Source: Enterobacter sp. (lineage in GTDB: Bacteria > Pseudomonadota > Gammaproteobacteria > Enterobacterales > Enterobacteriaceae). Taken from it: DNA of 64,000 bases. The stretch spans positions 42,802 to 106,801 of the forward strand of contig JALCNW010000007.1 in assembly GCA_022649305.1 (NCBI GenBank), in the 5' to 3' direction. The notes below the pieces were generated by a model. The model searched no databases and was not told the origin of the DNA. It was given only the letters and a program-made list of their open reading frames with translations. Shown piece after piece: positions 1 through 10,405 of this stretch (the stretch's first letter is position 1; every line of letters begins with the position of its first letter). Made by a program: the position numbers and the translations under genes.

Positions 1-1
1 C

Positions 2-1777
2 GAAACGCTGGCGAAACTGGTTGGCCCAATGATTACCTATCTGCTGCCGCTGCTCATCGGTTATACCGGTGGTCGTCTGGTTGGCGGTGACCGCGGTGGC
101 GTGGTCGGTGCGATCACCACCATGGGCGTGATCGTCGGTGCAGATATGCCGATGTTCCTCGGCGCAATGATTGCCGGTCCTCTGGGCGGCTGGGCGATTA
201 AGAAATTCGACGTCTGGGTTGATGGCAAAATCAAATCCGGCTTTGAAATGCTGGTGAACAACTTCTCCGCTGGCATCATCGGTATGATCCTGGCGATTCT
301 GGCATTCCTTGGCATTGGCCCTGCGGTTGAAGTGCTGTCCAAAGTGCTGGCTGCTGGCGTTAACTTCATGGTCGTGCACGACATGTTGCCGCTGGCGTCC
401 ATCTTTGTTGAACCGGCGAAAATCCTGTTCCTCAATAACGCCATCAACCACGGTATCTTCTCGCCGCTGGGCATTCAGCAGTCTCATGAGCTTGGCAAAT
501 CAATCTTCTTCCTGATTGAAGCGAACCCAGGTCCGGGTATGGGCGTTCTGCTCGCCTACATGTTCTTCGGTCGTGGCAGCGCTAAACAGTCTGCTGGCGG
601 CGCGGCTATCATCCACTTCCTGGGCGGTATCCACGAAATTTACTTCCCGTATGTGCTGATGAATCCACGTCTGATCCTGGCCGTTATCCTCGGTGGTATG
701 ACTGGCGTGTTCACGCTGAGCGTGCTGGGCGGCGGTCTGGTTTCTCCTGCTTCCCCTGGTTCTATCCTGGCAGTGCTGGCGATGACGCCAAAAGGTGCAT
801 ACTTCGCGAACATCGCAGCCATCTGTGCCGCGATGGCCGTCTCCTTCGTTGTCTCCGCTATCCTGCTGAAAACCAGCAAAGTGAAAGAAGAAGACGATAT
901 CGAAGCAGCGACTCGTCGTATGCATGACATGAAATCTGAATCCAAAGGTGCTGCCACGCCGCTGTCTGCGGGTGAGGTCTCTAACGACCTGAGCCACGTG
1001 CGCAAAATCATCGTGGCGTGTGATGCGGGTATGGGTTCAAGCGCGATGGGCGCTGGCGTATTGCGCAAAAAAGTGCAGGATGCGGGCCTGACCCACATCT
1101 CCGTCACCAACAGCGCGATTAACAGCCTGCCACCGGACGTCGACCTGGTGATCACGCACCGAGATCTGACCGAACGTGCGATGCGTCAGGTTCCTCAGGC
1201 GCAGCATATTTCGCTGACGAACTTCCTCGACAGCGGCTTGTACAGCAGCCTGACTGAACGTCTGGTTGCCGCGCAACGCCACACCGACAATGCAGTAAAA
1301 GTACGTGATAGCCTGAAAGACAGCTTTGATCCAAACGACAGTCACCTGTTCAAACTGGGCGCGGAGAATATCTTCCTGGGCTGCGCAGCGAGCCACAAAG
1401 AAGACGCAATTCGCTTTGCGGGTGAGCAGCTGGTGAAGGGCGGCTACGTTGAGCCAGAATACGTTGATGCGATGCTGGAACGTGAAAAGCTGACGCCGAC
1501 CTACCTGGGCGAATCTATCGCGGTTCCACATGGTACGGTTGAAGCGAAAGACCGCGTGCTGAAAACCGGCGTAGTGTTCTGTCAGTATCCAGCAGGTGTG
1601 CGCTTCGGTGAAGAAGAAGACGACATTGCCCGCCTGGTGATTGGTATCGCCGCTCGCAATAACGAGCACATCCAGGTGATTACCAGTTTGACCAACGCGC
1701 TGGATGATGAATCCGTTATCGAGCGTCTGTCTCAGACCACAAGCGTTGAAGAAGTGCTGGCACTGCTGAACAAGTAA
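2..1777 (+). CDS. mtlA: Mannitol-specific PTS enzyme IICBA, 5' end outside the window
   Basis: Imports D-mannitol across the inner membrane and phosphorylates it to mannitol 1-phosphate, the substrate of the next gene. The frame is open from base 2, giving about 591 residues against 637 in E. coli MtlA, so roughly 46 N-terminal residues are missing at the window edge. The first half is the hydrophobic IIC transporter. The IIB domain follows, with its phosphorylated cysteine in the IIVACDAGMGSS motif (Cys codon 1019-1021). The IIA domain has its phosphohistidine in the SIAVPHGTVE motif (His codon 1529-1531). All three domains are in one chain, as in E. coli. It is the first gene of mtlADR; its promoter is not in view. 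Confidence 0.97.
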   Translation, partial: ETLAKLVGPMITYLLPLLIGYTGGRLVGGDRGGVVGAITTMGVIVGADMPMFLGAMIAGPLGGWAIKKFDVWVDGKIKSGFEMLVNNFSAGIIGMILAILAFLGIGPAVEVLSKVLAAGVNFMVVHDMLPLASIFVEPAKILFLNNAINHGIFSPLGIQQSHELGKSIFFLIEANPGPGMGVLLAYMFFGRGSAKQSAGGAAIIHFLGGIHEIYFPYVLMNPRLILAVILGGMTGVFTLSVLGGGLVSPASPGSILAVLAMTPKGAYFANIAAICAAMAVSFVVSAILLKTSKVKEEDDIEAATRRMHDMKSESKGAATPLSAGEVSNDLSHVRKIIVACDAGMGSSAMGAGVLRKKVQDAGLTHISVTNSAINSLPPDVDLVITHRDLTERAMRQVPQAQHISLTNFLDSGLYSSLTERLVAAQRHTDNAVKVRDSLKDSFDPNDSHLFKLGAENIFLGCAASHKEDAIRFAGEQLVKGGYVEPEYVDAMLEREKLTPTYLGESIAVPHGTVEAKDRVLKTGVVFCQYPAGVRFGEEEDDIARLVIGIAARNNEHIQVITSLTNALDDESVIERLSQTTSVEEVLALLNK

Positions 1778-1789
1778 GTTCCGACCTAT

Positions 1790-1849
1790 CCCCTCTCCCT
1801 TTGGGGAGAGGGCTAGGGTGAGGGGAAAAGTTCCTCACCCCAGCCCTCT
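1790..1849. repeat. GC-rich intergenic palindromic element, copy 1 (mtlA-mtlD)
   Basis: This 60-bp element fills the mtlA-mtlD gap. CCCTCTCCC at 1791-1799 pairs with GGGAGAGGG at 1804-1812. A longer inverted repeat runs from AGAGGGCT at 1807-1814 to AGCCCTCT at 1842-1849, with inner arms GGGTGAGG and CCTCACCC. Related sequence occurs at 4044-4127 and 54084-54146. It looks like a REP-type dispersed palindrome and could modulate mtlA versus mtlD transcript stability. Confidence 0.7.
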
Positions 1850-1879
1850 CGGGTAAAAACATTGATGAAGGTGAATACG

Positions 1880-3028
1880 ATGAAAGCATTACATTTTGGC
1901 GCAGGGAACATTGGTCGTGGCTTTATCGGCAAACTGCTGGCAGACGCGGGCATTACGCTGACATTCGCCGATGTGAACCAGGTTGTGCTCGATGCCCTGA
2001 ATGACCGTCATAGCTATCAGGTCCACGTTGTGGGCGAGAACGAACAGGTTGAAACCGTGTCTGGCGTCAACGCCGTCAGCAGCATTGGCGACGACGTTGT
2101 GGATTTGATTGCCAGCGTCGATCTGGTCACGACCGCCGTGGGCCCGGTTGTGCTTGAGCGTATTGCTCCAGCCGTGGCAAAAGGCCTGGCAAAGCGCAAA
2201 GCGCAGGGCAACGACGCTCCGCTGAACATTATCGCCTGTGAGAACATGGTGCGCGGCACCACCCAGTTGAAAGGGCACGTTCTGGCCGCCGTGGCTGACG
2301 AAGACAAAGCCTGGGTCGAAGCGCACGTGGGCTTCGTTGATTCCGCCGTTGACCGTATCGTTCCGCCGTCCGAATCTGCCACCAACGACCCGCTGGAAGT
2401 CACCGTTGAAACCTTCAGCGAGTGGATTGTTGATAAGACTCAGTTTAAAGGCGCGCTGCCGACTATTCCGGGTATGGAATTAACTGATAACCTGATGGCA
2501 TTTGTCGAACGCAAACTCTTCACGCTGAACACCGGGCATGCTATAACCGCGTACCTCGGAAAATTGGCCGGTCATCAGACCATTCGTGACGCGATTCTCG
2601 ACGAGAAAATCCGCGCTGTGGTAAAAGGTGCGATGGATGAGAGCGGCGCGGTACTGATCAAACGCTACGGTTTTGATGCTGAGAAACATGCGGCATACAT
2701 TCAGAAAATCCTCGGTCGTTTTGAAAACCCGTATCTGAAAGATGACGTCGAGCGTGTGGGCCGTCAGCCGCTGCGTAAACTGAGCGCGGGCGATCGTCTG
2801 ATTAAGCCGCTGCTAGGCACGCTAGAGTACGGTCTGCCGCATGCCAACCTGGTGAAAGGGATTGCTGGCGCGATGCATTATCGCAGCGAGCAAGATCCGC
2901 AGGCCATTGAACTGGCGCAGCTGATCGACGCCAAAGGCCCTCAGGCCGCACTGGCAGAAGTGTCTGGTCTTGAGGCCAGCAGTGACGTGGTTGTGGAGGC
3001 AGTAGCCGCGTATAACGCAACCAAATAA
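1880..3028 (+). CDS. mtlD: Mannitol-1-phosphate 5-dehydrogenase
   Basis: Oxidises mannitol 1-phosphate with NAD+ to fructose 6-phosphate in the cytoplasm, feeding mannitol into glycolysis. The 382-residue product matches E. coli MtlD in length and begins [17 protein letters not shown], a Rossmann dinucleotide-binding glycine motif. In-frame TTG and ATG codons lie just upstream (1862, 1865), but ATG 1880 gives the family N-terminus and has AAGGTG about 8 bases before it. It is the second gene of mtlADR, separated from mtlA by a palindromic repeat and overlapping mtlR by one base. Confidence 0.97.
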   Translation: MKALHFGAGNIGRGFIGKLLADAGITLTFADVNQVVLDALNDRHSYQVHVVGENEQVETVSGVNAVSSIGDDVVDLIASVDLVTTAVGPVVLERIAPAVAKGLAKRKAQGNDAPLNIIACENMVRGTTQLKGHVLAAVADEDKAWVEAHVGFVDSAVDRIVPPSESATNDPLEVTVETFSEWIVDKTQFKGALPTIPGMELTDNLMAFVERKLFTLNTGHAITAYLGKLAGHQTIRDAILDEKIRAVVKGAMDESGAVLIKRYGFDAEKHAAYIQKILGRFENPYLKDDVERVGRQPLRKLSAGDRLIKPLLGTLEYGLPHANLVKGIAGAMHYRSEQDPQAIELAQLIDAKGPQAALAEVSGLEASSDVVVEAVAAYNATK

Positions 3029-3618
3029 TGATGCAGGCTCTGGCGCAGGTCATCCTGCGCCCGAACGATAGATTGTCAGATATGCAGGCAATAATGGAAC
3101 AAACCCAGGCCTTTGAAAATCGTGTGCTTGAGCGTCTGAATGCTGGCAAAACCGTACGAAGTTTCCTGATTGCCGCCGTCGAGTTGTTGACCGAGGCGGT
3201 GAATATTCTGGTTCTTCAGGTGTTTCGCAAAGACGACTACGCGGTAAAATATGCTGTAGAACCGTTACTGGACGGAGATGGACCGCTGGGCGATTTGTCA
3301 GTGCGCCTAAAGTTAATTTATGGTCTTGGCGTGCTCAGCAGACACGAATATGAAGACGCGGAGCTGCTAATGGCCCTGCGGGAAGAGTTGAATCACGACG
3401 GTAATGAATACACGTTTACCGATGACGAAATTCTTGGACCGTTTGGCGAATTACACTGCGTAGCCGCCCTGCCTCCTGCGCCTCATTTCGATAACAGCGA
3501 TCCTGAACTGTATGCGATGCAAAAGCTTCGTTATCAACAGGTTGTGCGATCTACTATGGTACTTTCCCTGACTGAGCTGATTTCCCGAATCAGCTTAAAA
3601 AAAGCGTTTCAGAAGTAA
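3028..3618 (+). CDS. mtlR: Mannitol operon repressor
   Basis: The 196-residue product is nearly collinear with E. coli MtlR (195 residues), a repressor of the mannitol operon that has no classical helix-turn-helix. The conserved middle segment containing [18 protein letters not shown] is recognisable, and the end SLKKAFQK is typical. Only the first dozen residues diverge from E. coli. The ATG at 3028 overlaps the mtlD stop codon by one base (TAATG), implying translational coupling; an adjacent ATG at 3031 is also possible. Confidence 0.95.
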   Translation: MMQALAQVILRPNDRLSDMQAIMEQTQAFENRVLERLNAGKTVRSFLIAAVELLTEAVNILVLQVFRKDDYAVKYAVEPLLDGDGPLGDLSVRLKLIYGLGVLSRHEYEDAELLMALREELNHDGNEYTFTDDEILGPFGELHCVAALPPAPHFDNSDPELYAMQKLRYQQVVRSTMVLSLTELISRISLKKAFQK

Positions 3619-3676
3619 GAAAGCGCGCATTGGTGTATCCTTCCTGTCATTCCCCCCGATTTTAGAGCTATATGTG

Positions 3677-4039
3677 ATGAAAGAAGTCGAAAAGAACGAA
3701 ATTAAACGCCTGAGCGACCGCCTGGATCTGATCCGCCACCAGCAAGCCGATATGTCTCTGGTCGAAGCCGCAGACAAATATGCCGAGCTTGAAAAAGAGG
3801 TCGCCACGATCGAAGCCGAACTTGAGCGTCTGCGTGCGGTTAAAGGTCACAAGCTGAGCAAAGAAGCGCAAAAGCTGATGGCTATGCCGCATCGCCGTGC
3901 GATCACCAAAAAAGAGCAGGCCGATATGGGCAAGCTGAAAAAAACCGTGCGCGGGATTATTGTTGTTCATCCGATGACGGAACTGGGTCGCGAAATGGAC
4001 CTGAAAGAAATGACCGGTTTTGCGAATACGGCGTTCTGA
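3677..4039 (+). CDS. yibL: YibL family ribosome-associated protein
   Basis: A 120-residue, charged, mostly helical protein beginning [17 protein letters not shown], the same length as E. coli YibL, which has been reported to associate with ribosomes; its exact role is unknown. Residues about 10-60 form a heptad-rich probable coiled coil, followed by a basic stretch around [14 protein letters not shown] codon at 3674 directly precedes the chosen ATG; the ATG gives the family start. It lies alone downstream of mtlR and is followed by a palindromic repeat. Confidence 0.92.
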   Translation: MKEVEKNEIKRLSDRLDLIRHQQADMSLVEAADKYAELEKEVATIEAELERLRAVKGHKLSKEAQKLMAMPHRRAITKKEQADMGKLKKTVRGIIVVHPMTELGREMDLKEMTGFANTAF

Positions 4040-4043
4040 TTCC

Positions 4044-4127
4044 TCTCTCCCCGCCCTCCCCCAAAAGGGCGAGGGAGAAAAAAACAGCACCGGCCAGTCC
4101 CCTCGCCCCTCTGGGGAGGGGGAAAAT
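4044..4127. repeat. GC-rich intergenic palindromic element, copy 2 (yibL-lldP)
   Basis: Two pyrimidine/purine-rich hairpins lie between yibL and lldP. CGCCCTC at 4051-4057 faces GGGCGAGGG, and CCCCTCGCCCC is followed by GGGGAGGGGG. The core words (CCCTC, GAGGG) are those of the element after mtlA. It may end yibL transcription, but no clean U tract follows. Confidence 0.55.
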
Positions 4128-4145
4128 CTAACACTCCCCTCTTAA

Positions 4146-4162
4146 AATTGGCCCAACCAATC
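4146..4162. promoter_or_regulatory. Putative LldR operator O1
   Basis: ATTGG-cccaa-CCAAT at 4147-4161 is a perfect 5-bp inverted repeat of the FadR-family type. In E. coli, LldR binds two such sites flanking the lldP promoter. This one lies about 215 bp before lldP and pairs with a second site at 4273-4287, 126 bp centre to centre. Confidence 0.7.
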
Positions 4163-4271
4163 CTCCTGCTTACCTGCCCCTTGTTCACATTTCCATAATC
4201 TCCGCTCACAAACTCATTGCTCAGCCATAACATTTGATTAACCATCCATTGTCATTAACCCTACATCACAC

Positions 4272-4288
4272 TATTGGCAGGACCACTT
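4272..4288. promoter_or_regulatory. Putative LldR operator O2
   Basis: ATTGG-cagga-CCACT at 4273-4287 is a near-palindromic match to the site at 4147-4161, about 75 bp before lldP. The spacing of about 12 helical turns resembles E. coli, where repression by looping between O1 and O2 has been proposed. The promoter should lie between the sites; two ATTAACC repeats at 4237 and 4254 there could contribute to ArcA control, which is inference. Confidence 0.65.
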
Positions 4289-4361
4289 TTACACGGCATG
4301 TGACGCTGAGATGAGCACAGACTCACCGCGACACGGACGTGTGGTCCTCGGGAGACCTGCA

Positions 4362-6017
4362 ATGAGCCTCTGGCAACAAAATTACGATCCGGCCGGAAAT
4401 ATCTGGCTGTCGAGCCTGATCGCATCGCTACCGATTCTGTTCTTCTTCTTTGCGTTGATTAAGCTCAAGCTGAAGGGCTATCTCGCCGCCACCTGGACCG
4501 TCGCCATCGCGCTGATGGTGGCGCTGTTCTTCTACAAAATGCCGGTCGATCGCGCGCTGGCTGCCGTGGTGTATGGCTTCTTCTATGGTCTGTGGCCGAT
4601 TGCCTGGATAATCATAGCGGCGGTATTTGTCTACAAAATCTCGGTCAAAACCGGGCAGTTCGACATTATCCGCTCGTCGATTCTTTCGATCACGCCGGAC
4701 CAACGCCTGCAAATGCTCATTGTTGGCTTCTGCTTCGGGGCGTTTCTTGAAGGGGCGGCGGGATTCGGCGCACCGGTAGCAATCACCGCCGCGCTGCTGG
4801 TCGGGCTGGGCTTTAACCCGCTGTACGCCGCAGGCTTGTGTCTGATCGTCAACACCGCGCCGGTAGCGTTTGGCGCGATGGGTATTCCGATTCTGGTGGC
4901 CGGACAGGTGACGGGGTTGGATAGCTTTGAGATAGGCCAGATGGTTGGTCGTCAGTTGCCGTTCCTGACCATTATCGTGCTGTTCTGGATTATGGCGATC
5001 ATGGACGGCTGGCGCGGCGTAAAAGAAACCTGGCCTGCGGTGATGGTCGCGGGTGGCTCGTTTGCCATCGCCCAGTTCCTGAGCTCAAACTTTATCGGGC
5101 CAGAACTGCCGGACATTATCTCTTCGCTGGTGTCGCTAGTGTGCCTGACGCTGTTCCTTCGACGCTGGCAGCCGGTGCGGACCTTCCGCTTTGGCGATAT
5201 GGGCGCGTCGCAGGTCGATCAGACCCTGGCCCGCACAAAATACACCGCCGGACAGATTGTCCGCGCCTGGTCACCGTTCCTGTTCCTGACCGCCACGGTG
5301 ACGCTGTGGAGCGTGCCGCCGTTTAAAGCGCTATTCGCCCCAGGCGGCGCGCTGTACGACATGGTTATCAATATCTCCGTACCGTTCCTCGACAAAATGG
5401 TCGCGCGAATGCCGCCGGTCGTTCACGACGCCACGCCGTATGCAGCGGTCTATAAGTTCGACTGGTTCTCCGCCACCGGCACGGCAATCCTGTTTGCAGC
5501 TATCCTTTCCATCGTATGGCTGCGCATGAAACCCGCCGCTGCGATACAGACCTTTGCCAGCACGCTGAAGGAACTGGCGCTGCCGATTTACTCCATCGGA
5601 ATGGTGTTGGCGTTCGCGTTTATCTCCAACTATTCCGGTCTGTCATCGACGCTGGCGTTAGCGCTGGCGCATACCGGTCACGCGTTTACCTTCTTCTCGC
5701 CATTCCTTGGCTGGCTGGGAGTCTTCCTGACCGGATCGGATACGTCCTCAAACGCGTTGTTTGCCGCGTTGCAGGCGACAGCCGCCCAGCAGATTGGCGT
5801 CTCGGACGTGCTGCTGGTGGCCGCTAATACGACCGGTGGCGTGACGGGCAAGATGATTTCTCCGCAGTCGATCGCCATAGCCTGTGCGGCGGTAGGGCTG
5901 GTGGGTAAAGAGTCGGATTTGTTCCGCTTTACCGTCAAACACAGCCTGATATTCACCTGCATGGTGGGCGTGATCACCACCCTTCAGGCCTACGTCTTAA
6001 CCTGGATGATTCCATGA
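4362..6017 (+). CDS. lldP: L-lactate permease
   Basis: A 551-residue inner-membrane transporter with 12 or more hydrophobic segments, the same length as E. coli LldP, importing lactate (and glycolate) with protons. The [16 protein letters not shown] and [15 protein letters not shown] signatures of the LctP family are present. An in-frame ATG at 4311 exists, but ATG 4362 gives the conserved start [15 protein letters not shown] and has GGGAGA 7 bases upstream. It is the first gene of lldPRD; its stop overlaps the lldR start. Putative LldR operators lie upstream. Confidence 0.97.
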   Translation: MSLWQQNYDPAGNIWLSSLIASLPILFFFFALIKLKLKGYLAATWTVAIALMVALFFYKMPVDRALAAVVYGFFYGLWPIAWIIIAAVFVYKISVKTGQFDIIRSSILSITPDQRLQMLIVGFCFGAFLEGAAGFGAPVAITAALLVGLGFNPLYAAGLCLIVNTAPVAFGAMGIPILVAGQVTGLDSFEIGQMVGRQLPFLTIIVLFWIMAIMDGWRGVKETWPAVMVAGGSFAIAQFLSSNFIGPELPDIISSLVSLVCLTLFLRRWQPVRTFRFGDMGASQVDQTLARTKYTAGQIVRAWSPFLFLTATVTLWSVPPFKALFAPGGALYDMVINISVPFLDKMVARMPPVVHDATPYAAVYKFDWFSATGTAILFAAILSIVWLRMKPAAAIQTFASTLKELALPIYSIGMVLAFAFISNYSGLSSTLALALAHTGHAFTFFSPFLGWLGVFLTGSDTSSNALFAALQATAAQQIGVSDVLLVAANTTGGVTGKMISPQSIAIACAAVGLVGKESDLFRFTVKHSLIFTCMVGVITTLQAYVLTWMIP

Positions 6018-6787
6018 TAGTGATGCCCAGACGCCTGTCCGACGAGATTGCCTCTCGCGTGCGGGCGCTGATTGAAGAACAACAGCTGGAAGCGGGCATG
6101 AAATTGCCCGCCGAACGCCAGCTTGCGGCCCAGCTTGGCGTGTCGCGTAACTCGTTGCGCGAAGCGCTGGCGACGCTAATCAGCGAAGGTGTGCTGTTGA
6201 GCCGTCGCGGCGGCGGGACTTTTGTACGCTGGCAGCACGACGACTGGTCCGAGCAAAACATCGTGCAACCGCTGAAAACGCTGATGGAGAACGATCCGGA
6301 CTACAGTTTCGACATCCTCGAAGCGCGTCACGCCATTGAGACAAGCACCGCCTGGCACGCAGCGATGCGCGCAACGGATGCTGACAAAGAGAAGCTCAAA
6401 GCCTGTTTTGAAGCGACCCAAAGCCGCGATCCGGATATCGCCTCGCAGGCCGACGTGCGTTTTCACCTGGCGATTGCCGAGGCTTCGCATAACGTGGTGC
6501 TGTTGCAAACCATGCGCGGCTTTTTCGACCTGTTGCAATCCTCCGTGAAGCAGAGCCGCCAGCGTATGTATCTGGTGCCGCCGGTCTTCGCGCAGTTGAC
6601 CGAGCAGCATGAAGCGGTGCTCAACGCCATTTTGACGGGTGACGCCGAGGCCGCGCGCAAAGCCATGATGGCGCATCTGGGCTTCGTCCATACCACCATT
6701 AAACGATTCGATGAAGATCAGGCCCGACAGGCGCGCATTACCCGCCTGCCCGGCGATCATGATAATTCCAGGGAGAACAACGCATGA
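6014..6787 (+). CDS. lldR: L-lactate-responsive regulator of lldPRD (GntR/FadR family)
   Basis: A 257-residue GntR-type transcription factor. The N-terminal winged helix-turn-helix (about residues 5-72) contains [21 protein letters not shown], and a FadR-type all-helical C-terminal domain (about 90-235) would bind lactate. In E. coli the protein represses the operon without lactate and activates it with lactate. The ATG overlaps the lldP stop (ATGA), and its own stop overlaps the lldD ATG, so all three genes are translationally coupled. Likely targets are the ATTGG-N5-CCAAT sites at 4146-4162 and 4272-4288. Confidence 0.96.
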   Translation: MIVMPRRLSDEIASRVRALIEEQQLEAGMKLPAERQLAAQLGVSRNSLREALATLISEGVLLSRRGGGTFVRWQHDDWSEQNIVQPLKTLMENDPDYSFDILEARHAIETSTAWHAAMRATDADKEKLKACFEATQSRDPDIASQADVRFHLAIAEASHNVVLLQTMRGFFDLLQSSVKQSRQRMYLVPPVFAQLTEQHEAVLNAILTGDAEAARKAMMAHLGFVHTTIKRFDEDQARQARITRLPGDHDNSRENNA

Positions 6788-7971
6788 TTATTTCCGCAGC
6801 CAGTGATTATCGCGCCGCAGCGCAGCGCATCCTGCCGCCGTTTTTATTCCACTACATCGATGGCGGAGCCTATTCCGAATACACGCTGCGCCGTAACGTG
6901 GAAGATTTATCCCAGGTGGCCCTGCGCCAGCGCGTGCTGAAGAATATGTCTGACCTGAGTCTTGAGACAAAGCTGTTCAACGAAACGCTTTCTATGCCTG
7001 TGGCGCTTGCGCCCGTGGGGCTGTGCGGAATGTACGCGCGCCGTGGTGAGGTTCAGGCGGCAGCAGCAGCGGATGCCAAAGGGATCCCGTTTACGCTTTC
7101 GACCGTTTCCGTCTGTCCGATTGAAGAAGTTGCGCCCACCATTAAGCGCCCGATGTGGTTCCAGCTGTACGTGCTGCGCGATCGCGGCTTTATGCGTAAC
7201 GCGCTGGAGCGCGCTAAAGCGGCGGGCTGTTCAACGCTGGTGTTTACCGTCGACATGCCGACGCCGGGCGCGCGCTATCGTGATGCGCACTCTGGCATGA
7301 GCGGAGCCAATGCGGCGATGCGTCGTTACTGGCAGGCGGTCACGCATCCGCAGTGGGCATGGGATGTTGGCGTGAACGGTCGCCCGCACGACCTCGGCAA
7401 TATCTCGGCTTACCTCGGCAAACCGACCGGGCTTGAGGATTACATCGGCTGGCTGGCCAACAACTTCGACCCGTCTATTTCCTGGAAAGACCTGGAGTGG
7501 ATCCGCGAATTTTGGGATGGCCCGATGGTGATCAAGGGGATCCTCGATGCAGAAGACGCGCGCGACGCGGTACGCTTTGGTGCGGATGGGATTGTGGTGT
7601 CGAATCACGGCGGTCGTCAGTTGGACGGGGTGCTCTCTTCTGCACGCGCCCTGCCAGCGATAGCCGATGCGGTGAAAGGCGATATCGCGATTCTGGCCGA
7701 CAGCGGCATTCGCAACGGACTGGACGTGGTGCGCATGATTGCGCTCGGCGCAGACACTGTACTGCTGGGGCGTGCGTACCTTTACGCGCTGGCGACGCAC
7801 GGCCAGGCGGGCGTGGCGAATCTGCTAAACCTGATCGAGAAAGAGATGAAGGTCGCGATGACGCTGACCGGCGCGAAAACGATCGGTGACATCAGCAAGG
7901 ATTCGCTGGTGCAGGAATTGAGTAAAATTCCTGCCGCGCTGGCACCGTTGACGCAGGGGGATGCGGCTTAG
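6784..7971 (+). CDS. lldD: L-lactate dehydrogenase, FMN- and quinone-linked
   Basis: A 395-residue alpha-hydroxyacid oxidase-family flavoenzyme that oxidises L-lactate to pyruvate and passes electrons to the respiratory quinone pool at the inner membrane. The family active-site segment [11 protein letters not shown], with the catalytic His and Arg, lies near residue 275, and [16 protein letters not shown] forms the FMN phosphate site. The start is coupled to the lldR stop by a 4-base overlap. Length and sequence follow E. coli LldD (396 residues). Confidence 0.97.
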   Translation: MIISAASDYRAAAQRILPPFLFHYIDGGAYSEYTLRRNVEDLSQVALRQRVLKNMSDLSLETKLFNETLSMPVALAPVGLCGMYARRGEVQAAAAADAKGIPFTLSTVSVCPIEEVAPTIKRPMWFQLYVLRDRGFMRNALERAKAAGCSTLVFTVDMPTPGARYRDAHSGMSGANAAMRRYWQAVTHPQWAWDVGVNGRPHDLGNISAYLGKPTGLEDYIGWLANNFDPSISWKDLEWIREFWDGPMVIKGILDAEDARDAVRFGADGIVVSNHGGRQLDGVLSSARALPAIADAVKGDIAILADSGIRNGLDVVRMIALGADTVLLGRAYLYALATHGQAGVANLLNLIEKEMKVAMTLTGAKTIGDISKDSLVQELSKIPAALAPLTQGDAA

Positions 7972-8006
7972 CCGCTCTCCCCTTTGGTGACCGGGAATGG
8001 TATGCT

Positions 8007-8027
8007 GCCCCCGTTTTTTAAGGGGGC
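8007..8027 (+). promoter_or_regulatory. Hairpin enclosing the trmL Shine-Dalgarno sequence
   Basis: GCCCCC at 8007-8012 pairs with GGGGGC at 8022-8027 across a T-rich loop. The right arm is the ribosome-binding site (AAGGGGG at 8020-8026, before ATG 8031). The hairpin could end lldD transcripts or mask trmL initiation. Confidence 0.45.
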
Positions 8028-8030
8028 TGC

Positions 8031-8504
8031 ATGCTTAACATCGTCTTATTTGAACCAGAAATCCCACCCAATACCGGCAATATTATCCGCCTGTGCGCCA
8101 ACACCGGTTTTCGTCTGCATATTATTGAGCCGATGGGTTTTGCGTGGGATGACAAACGTCTGCGCCGCGCGGGGCTTGATTATCATGAGTTTACCGCTGT
8201 GGTTCGCCATCACGATTACGCAGCCTTTATGGCAGCGGAAAACCCTCAGCGCATGTTTGCCCTGACGACCAAAGGCACGCCAGCGCACAGCGCAGTGAGC
8301 TATCAGGAAGGGGATTATCTGATGTTTGGTCCAGAAACGCGCGGCCTGCCAGCGACCATTCTGGATGCCCTGCCCGCCGAGCAAAAAATTCGTATTCCGA
8401 TGATGCCGGACAGCCGCAGCATGAACTTATCGAACGCGGTGTCGGTAGTGGTGTATGAAGCCTGGCGCCAGCTAGGGTATGCCGGCGCCCTGCTCAGAAG
8501 CTAG
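8031..8504 (+). CDS. trmL: tRNA (cytidine/uridine-2'-O-) methyltransferase, wobble position 34
   Basis: A 157-residue SPOUT-family enzyme, matching E. coli TrmL (formerly YibK), which methylates the 2'-hydroxyl of nucleotide 34 in two tRNA-Leu species. The N-terminus [20 protein letters not shown] is diagnostic. The C-terminal trefoil-knot motifs are present: [11 protein letters not shown] near residue 100 and [19 protein letters not shown] near 125, for AdoMet binding. The gene ends tail to tail with cysE, overlapping by 4 bases. Confidence 0.96.
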   Translation: MLNIVLFEPEIPPNTGNIIRLCANTGFRLHIIEPMGFAWDDKRLRRAGLDYHEFTAVVRHHDYAAFMAAENPQRMFALTTKGTPAHSAVSYQEGDYLMFGPETRGLPATILDALPAEQKIRIPMMPDSRSMNLSNAVSVVVYEAWRQLGYAGALLRS

Positions 8505-9322
8505 ATACCGTCGCCATACTCAAAGGTATGGTGAATGCCGTTGAAATGCTGATCCATATCCATCGCGGGCTTATCGCTCTCTGGCTTGCCAACGATTCGT
8601 GCCGGTACGCCAGCAGCGGTGGTGTGCGGTGGAACGGGTTGTAACACAACTGAACCCGCGCCGATCTTCGCGCCGCGTCCTACTTCGATATTACCGAGAA
8701 TTTTTGCACCCGCACCAATCATCACCCCTTCACGAATTTTAGGGTGGCGATCGCCGCTGGTCTTGCCGGTACCGCCGAGGGTCACGGACTGCAAAATCGA
8801 CACGTCATCTTCGATAACAGCGGTTTCACCGACGACAATGCCGGTAGCGTGGTCGAGCATGATCCCGCGACCAATCTTCGCTGCCGGGTGAATATCCACC
8901 TGGAAGGTCACGGAAACCTGATTTTGCAGGAAGATAGCCAGCGCGCGGCGGCCTTCGTTCCATAGCCAGTGGCCGATACGGTAGGCCTGTAAGGCGTGGA
9001 AGCCTTTCAGATACAGCAGCGGCGTGGAGTATTTGTCCACCGCCGGGTCACGCGTGCGCACAGCCTGGATATCACAAGCTGCGGAGGCAATCATTTCCGG
9101 GTCTGCGGCATAGGCCTCTTCCACCACTTCACGAATCGCAATGGCGGGCATGATCGAGGAAGCCAGCTTATTGGCAAGCATATAGCTCAGGGCACTGCCG
9201 AGATCTTCATGCTTGAGTAACGTCGCGTGGTAAAAACTGGCCAGCATTGGCTCGCAGTCAGCCAAAGCACGAGCTTCCGCTTTTATATTGTTCCAGACGA
9301 TATCCAGTTCTTCACACGGCAT
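8501..9322 (-). CDS. cysE: Serine O-acetyltransferase
   Basis: Transfers acetyl from acetyl-CoA to L-serine to make O-acetylserine, the first dedicated step of cysteine synthesis. The 273-residue length equals E. coli CysE. An N-terminal helical hexamerisation domain precedes a left-handed beta-helix of hexapeptide repeats (about 140-250), containing the catalytic region [18 protein letters not shown]. The end HTFEYGDGI resembles the tail that contacts CysK in other species. It is the last gene of yibN-grxC-secB-gpsA-cysE, 63 bp after gpsA. Confidence 0.97.
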   Translation of the reverse strand: MPCEELDIVWNNIKAEARALADCEPMLASFYHATLLKHEDLGSALSYMLANKLASSIMPAIAIREVVEEAYAADPEMIASAACDIQAVRTRDPAVDKYSTPLLYLKGFHALQAYRIGHWLWNEGRRALAIFLQNQVSVTFQVDIHPAAKIGRGIMLDHATGIVVGETAVIEDDVSILQSVTLGGTGKTSGDRHPKIREGVMIGAGAKILGNIEVGRGAKIGAGSVVLQPVPPHTTAAGVPARIVGKPESDKPAMDMDQHFNGIHHTFEYGDGI

Positions 9323-9385
9323 TGCTGACTCCAGACGATGTAATAATGACCAGCCAGTTCTTCGCCAGCTGGGTCATACAGGTGG

Positions 9386-10405
9386 TTAGTTACTGCTGCG
9401 CTCGTCCTTGCGCTCACGACCTAATAAGGTCAATGCTGCCTCGCGCGCATTTTTTCCGCAATACAATACCTGATAAATTTCCTCGGTTATTGGCATTTCG
9501 ACACCAAAACGGTGCGCCAATTCCCGAACTTCCTTGGTATTGCGGTAGCCTTCAACCACCTGACCAATCTTTTCCTGCGCGCCAATCACATCCATGCCTT
9601 GTCCAAGCATCATGCCAAAGCGGCGGTTACGAGACTGGTTGTCGGTACAGGTGAGCACCAGATCGCCTAAACCCGCCATCCCCATGAAGGTGGTCGGATC
9701 GGCACCCAGCGCGGCCCCCAGACGCGACATTTCGGTCAAGCCACGCGTAATCAGCGCCGTACGCGCATTCGCACCAAAACCGATACCGTCGGACATACCC
9801 GCACCAATGGCGATAACGTTCTTCACCGCGCCGCCCAGCTGTACGCCGATAAAATCAGGATTGCTGTAAACACGGAAACTTTTACCGCAGTGCAGCAGGT
9901 GCTGGAGATCGTCGGAGAAAGTCGGATCGGTTGAGGCCAGGGAGATTGCCGTCGGCAGACCCGCAGCCAGCTCTTTGGCAAACGTCGGCCCGGAGATAAC
10001 CGCCAACGGGATGTCATCGCCCAGCACTTCGCGGGCAACATCCTGTAGCAAACGTCCGGTTTCGGCTTCCAGCCCCTTCGTCGCCCATACGATACGCGCA
10101 TCGGCACGCATCAGCGGTTTGATCTGATGCAACACCTGACCAAATACATGGCTTGGCACCACCACCAGGATATTGCGGCTAGCGGCCAGCGCTGTCGCAA
10201 GATCGCTTTCGAGGAGCAGGGTATCAGGGAAAGGCACATCCGGGAGAAACGCAACGTTGCAGCGATCGGCTTGCAGCGTCGCGATATGTTTAGGGTCGTG
10301 GCCCCAAAGCACCACATCGTGACCATTTCTGGCCAGCGTGATAGCAAGAGCGGTGCCGTAAGAACCGGCACCGATCACAGTCATTGACGCATTAACTGTA
10401 CTCAT
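9386..10405 (-). CDS. gpsA: Glycerol-3-phosphate dehydrogenase [NAD(P)+]
   Basis: Reduces dihydroxyacetone phosphate to sn-glycerol 3-phosphate, the backbone for phospholipid synthesis. The 339 residues match E. coli GpsA. The Rossmann motif [12 protein letters not shown] lies at about 10-21, the family segment ATKGLE near 110, and the C-terminal helical domain contains [17 protein letters not shown]. The ATG shares one base with the secB stop (TGATG), implying coupled translation. Confidence 0.97.
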   Translation of the reverse strand: MSTVNASMTVIGAGSYGTALAITLARNGHDVVLWGHDPKHIATLQADRCNVAFLPDVPFPDTLLLESDLATALAASRNILVVVPSHVFGQVLHQIKPLMRADARIVWATKGLEAETGRLLQDVAREVLGDDIPLAVISGPTFAKELAAGLPTAISLASTDPTFSDDLQHLLHCGKSFRVYSNPDFIGVQLGGAVKNVIAIGAGMSDGIGFGANARTALITRGLTEMSRLGAALGADPTTFMGMAGLGDLVLTCTDNQSRNRRFGMMLGQGMDVIGAQEKIGQVVEGYRNTKEVRELAHRFGVEMPITEEIYQVLYCGKNAREAALTLLGRERKDERSSN

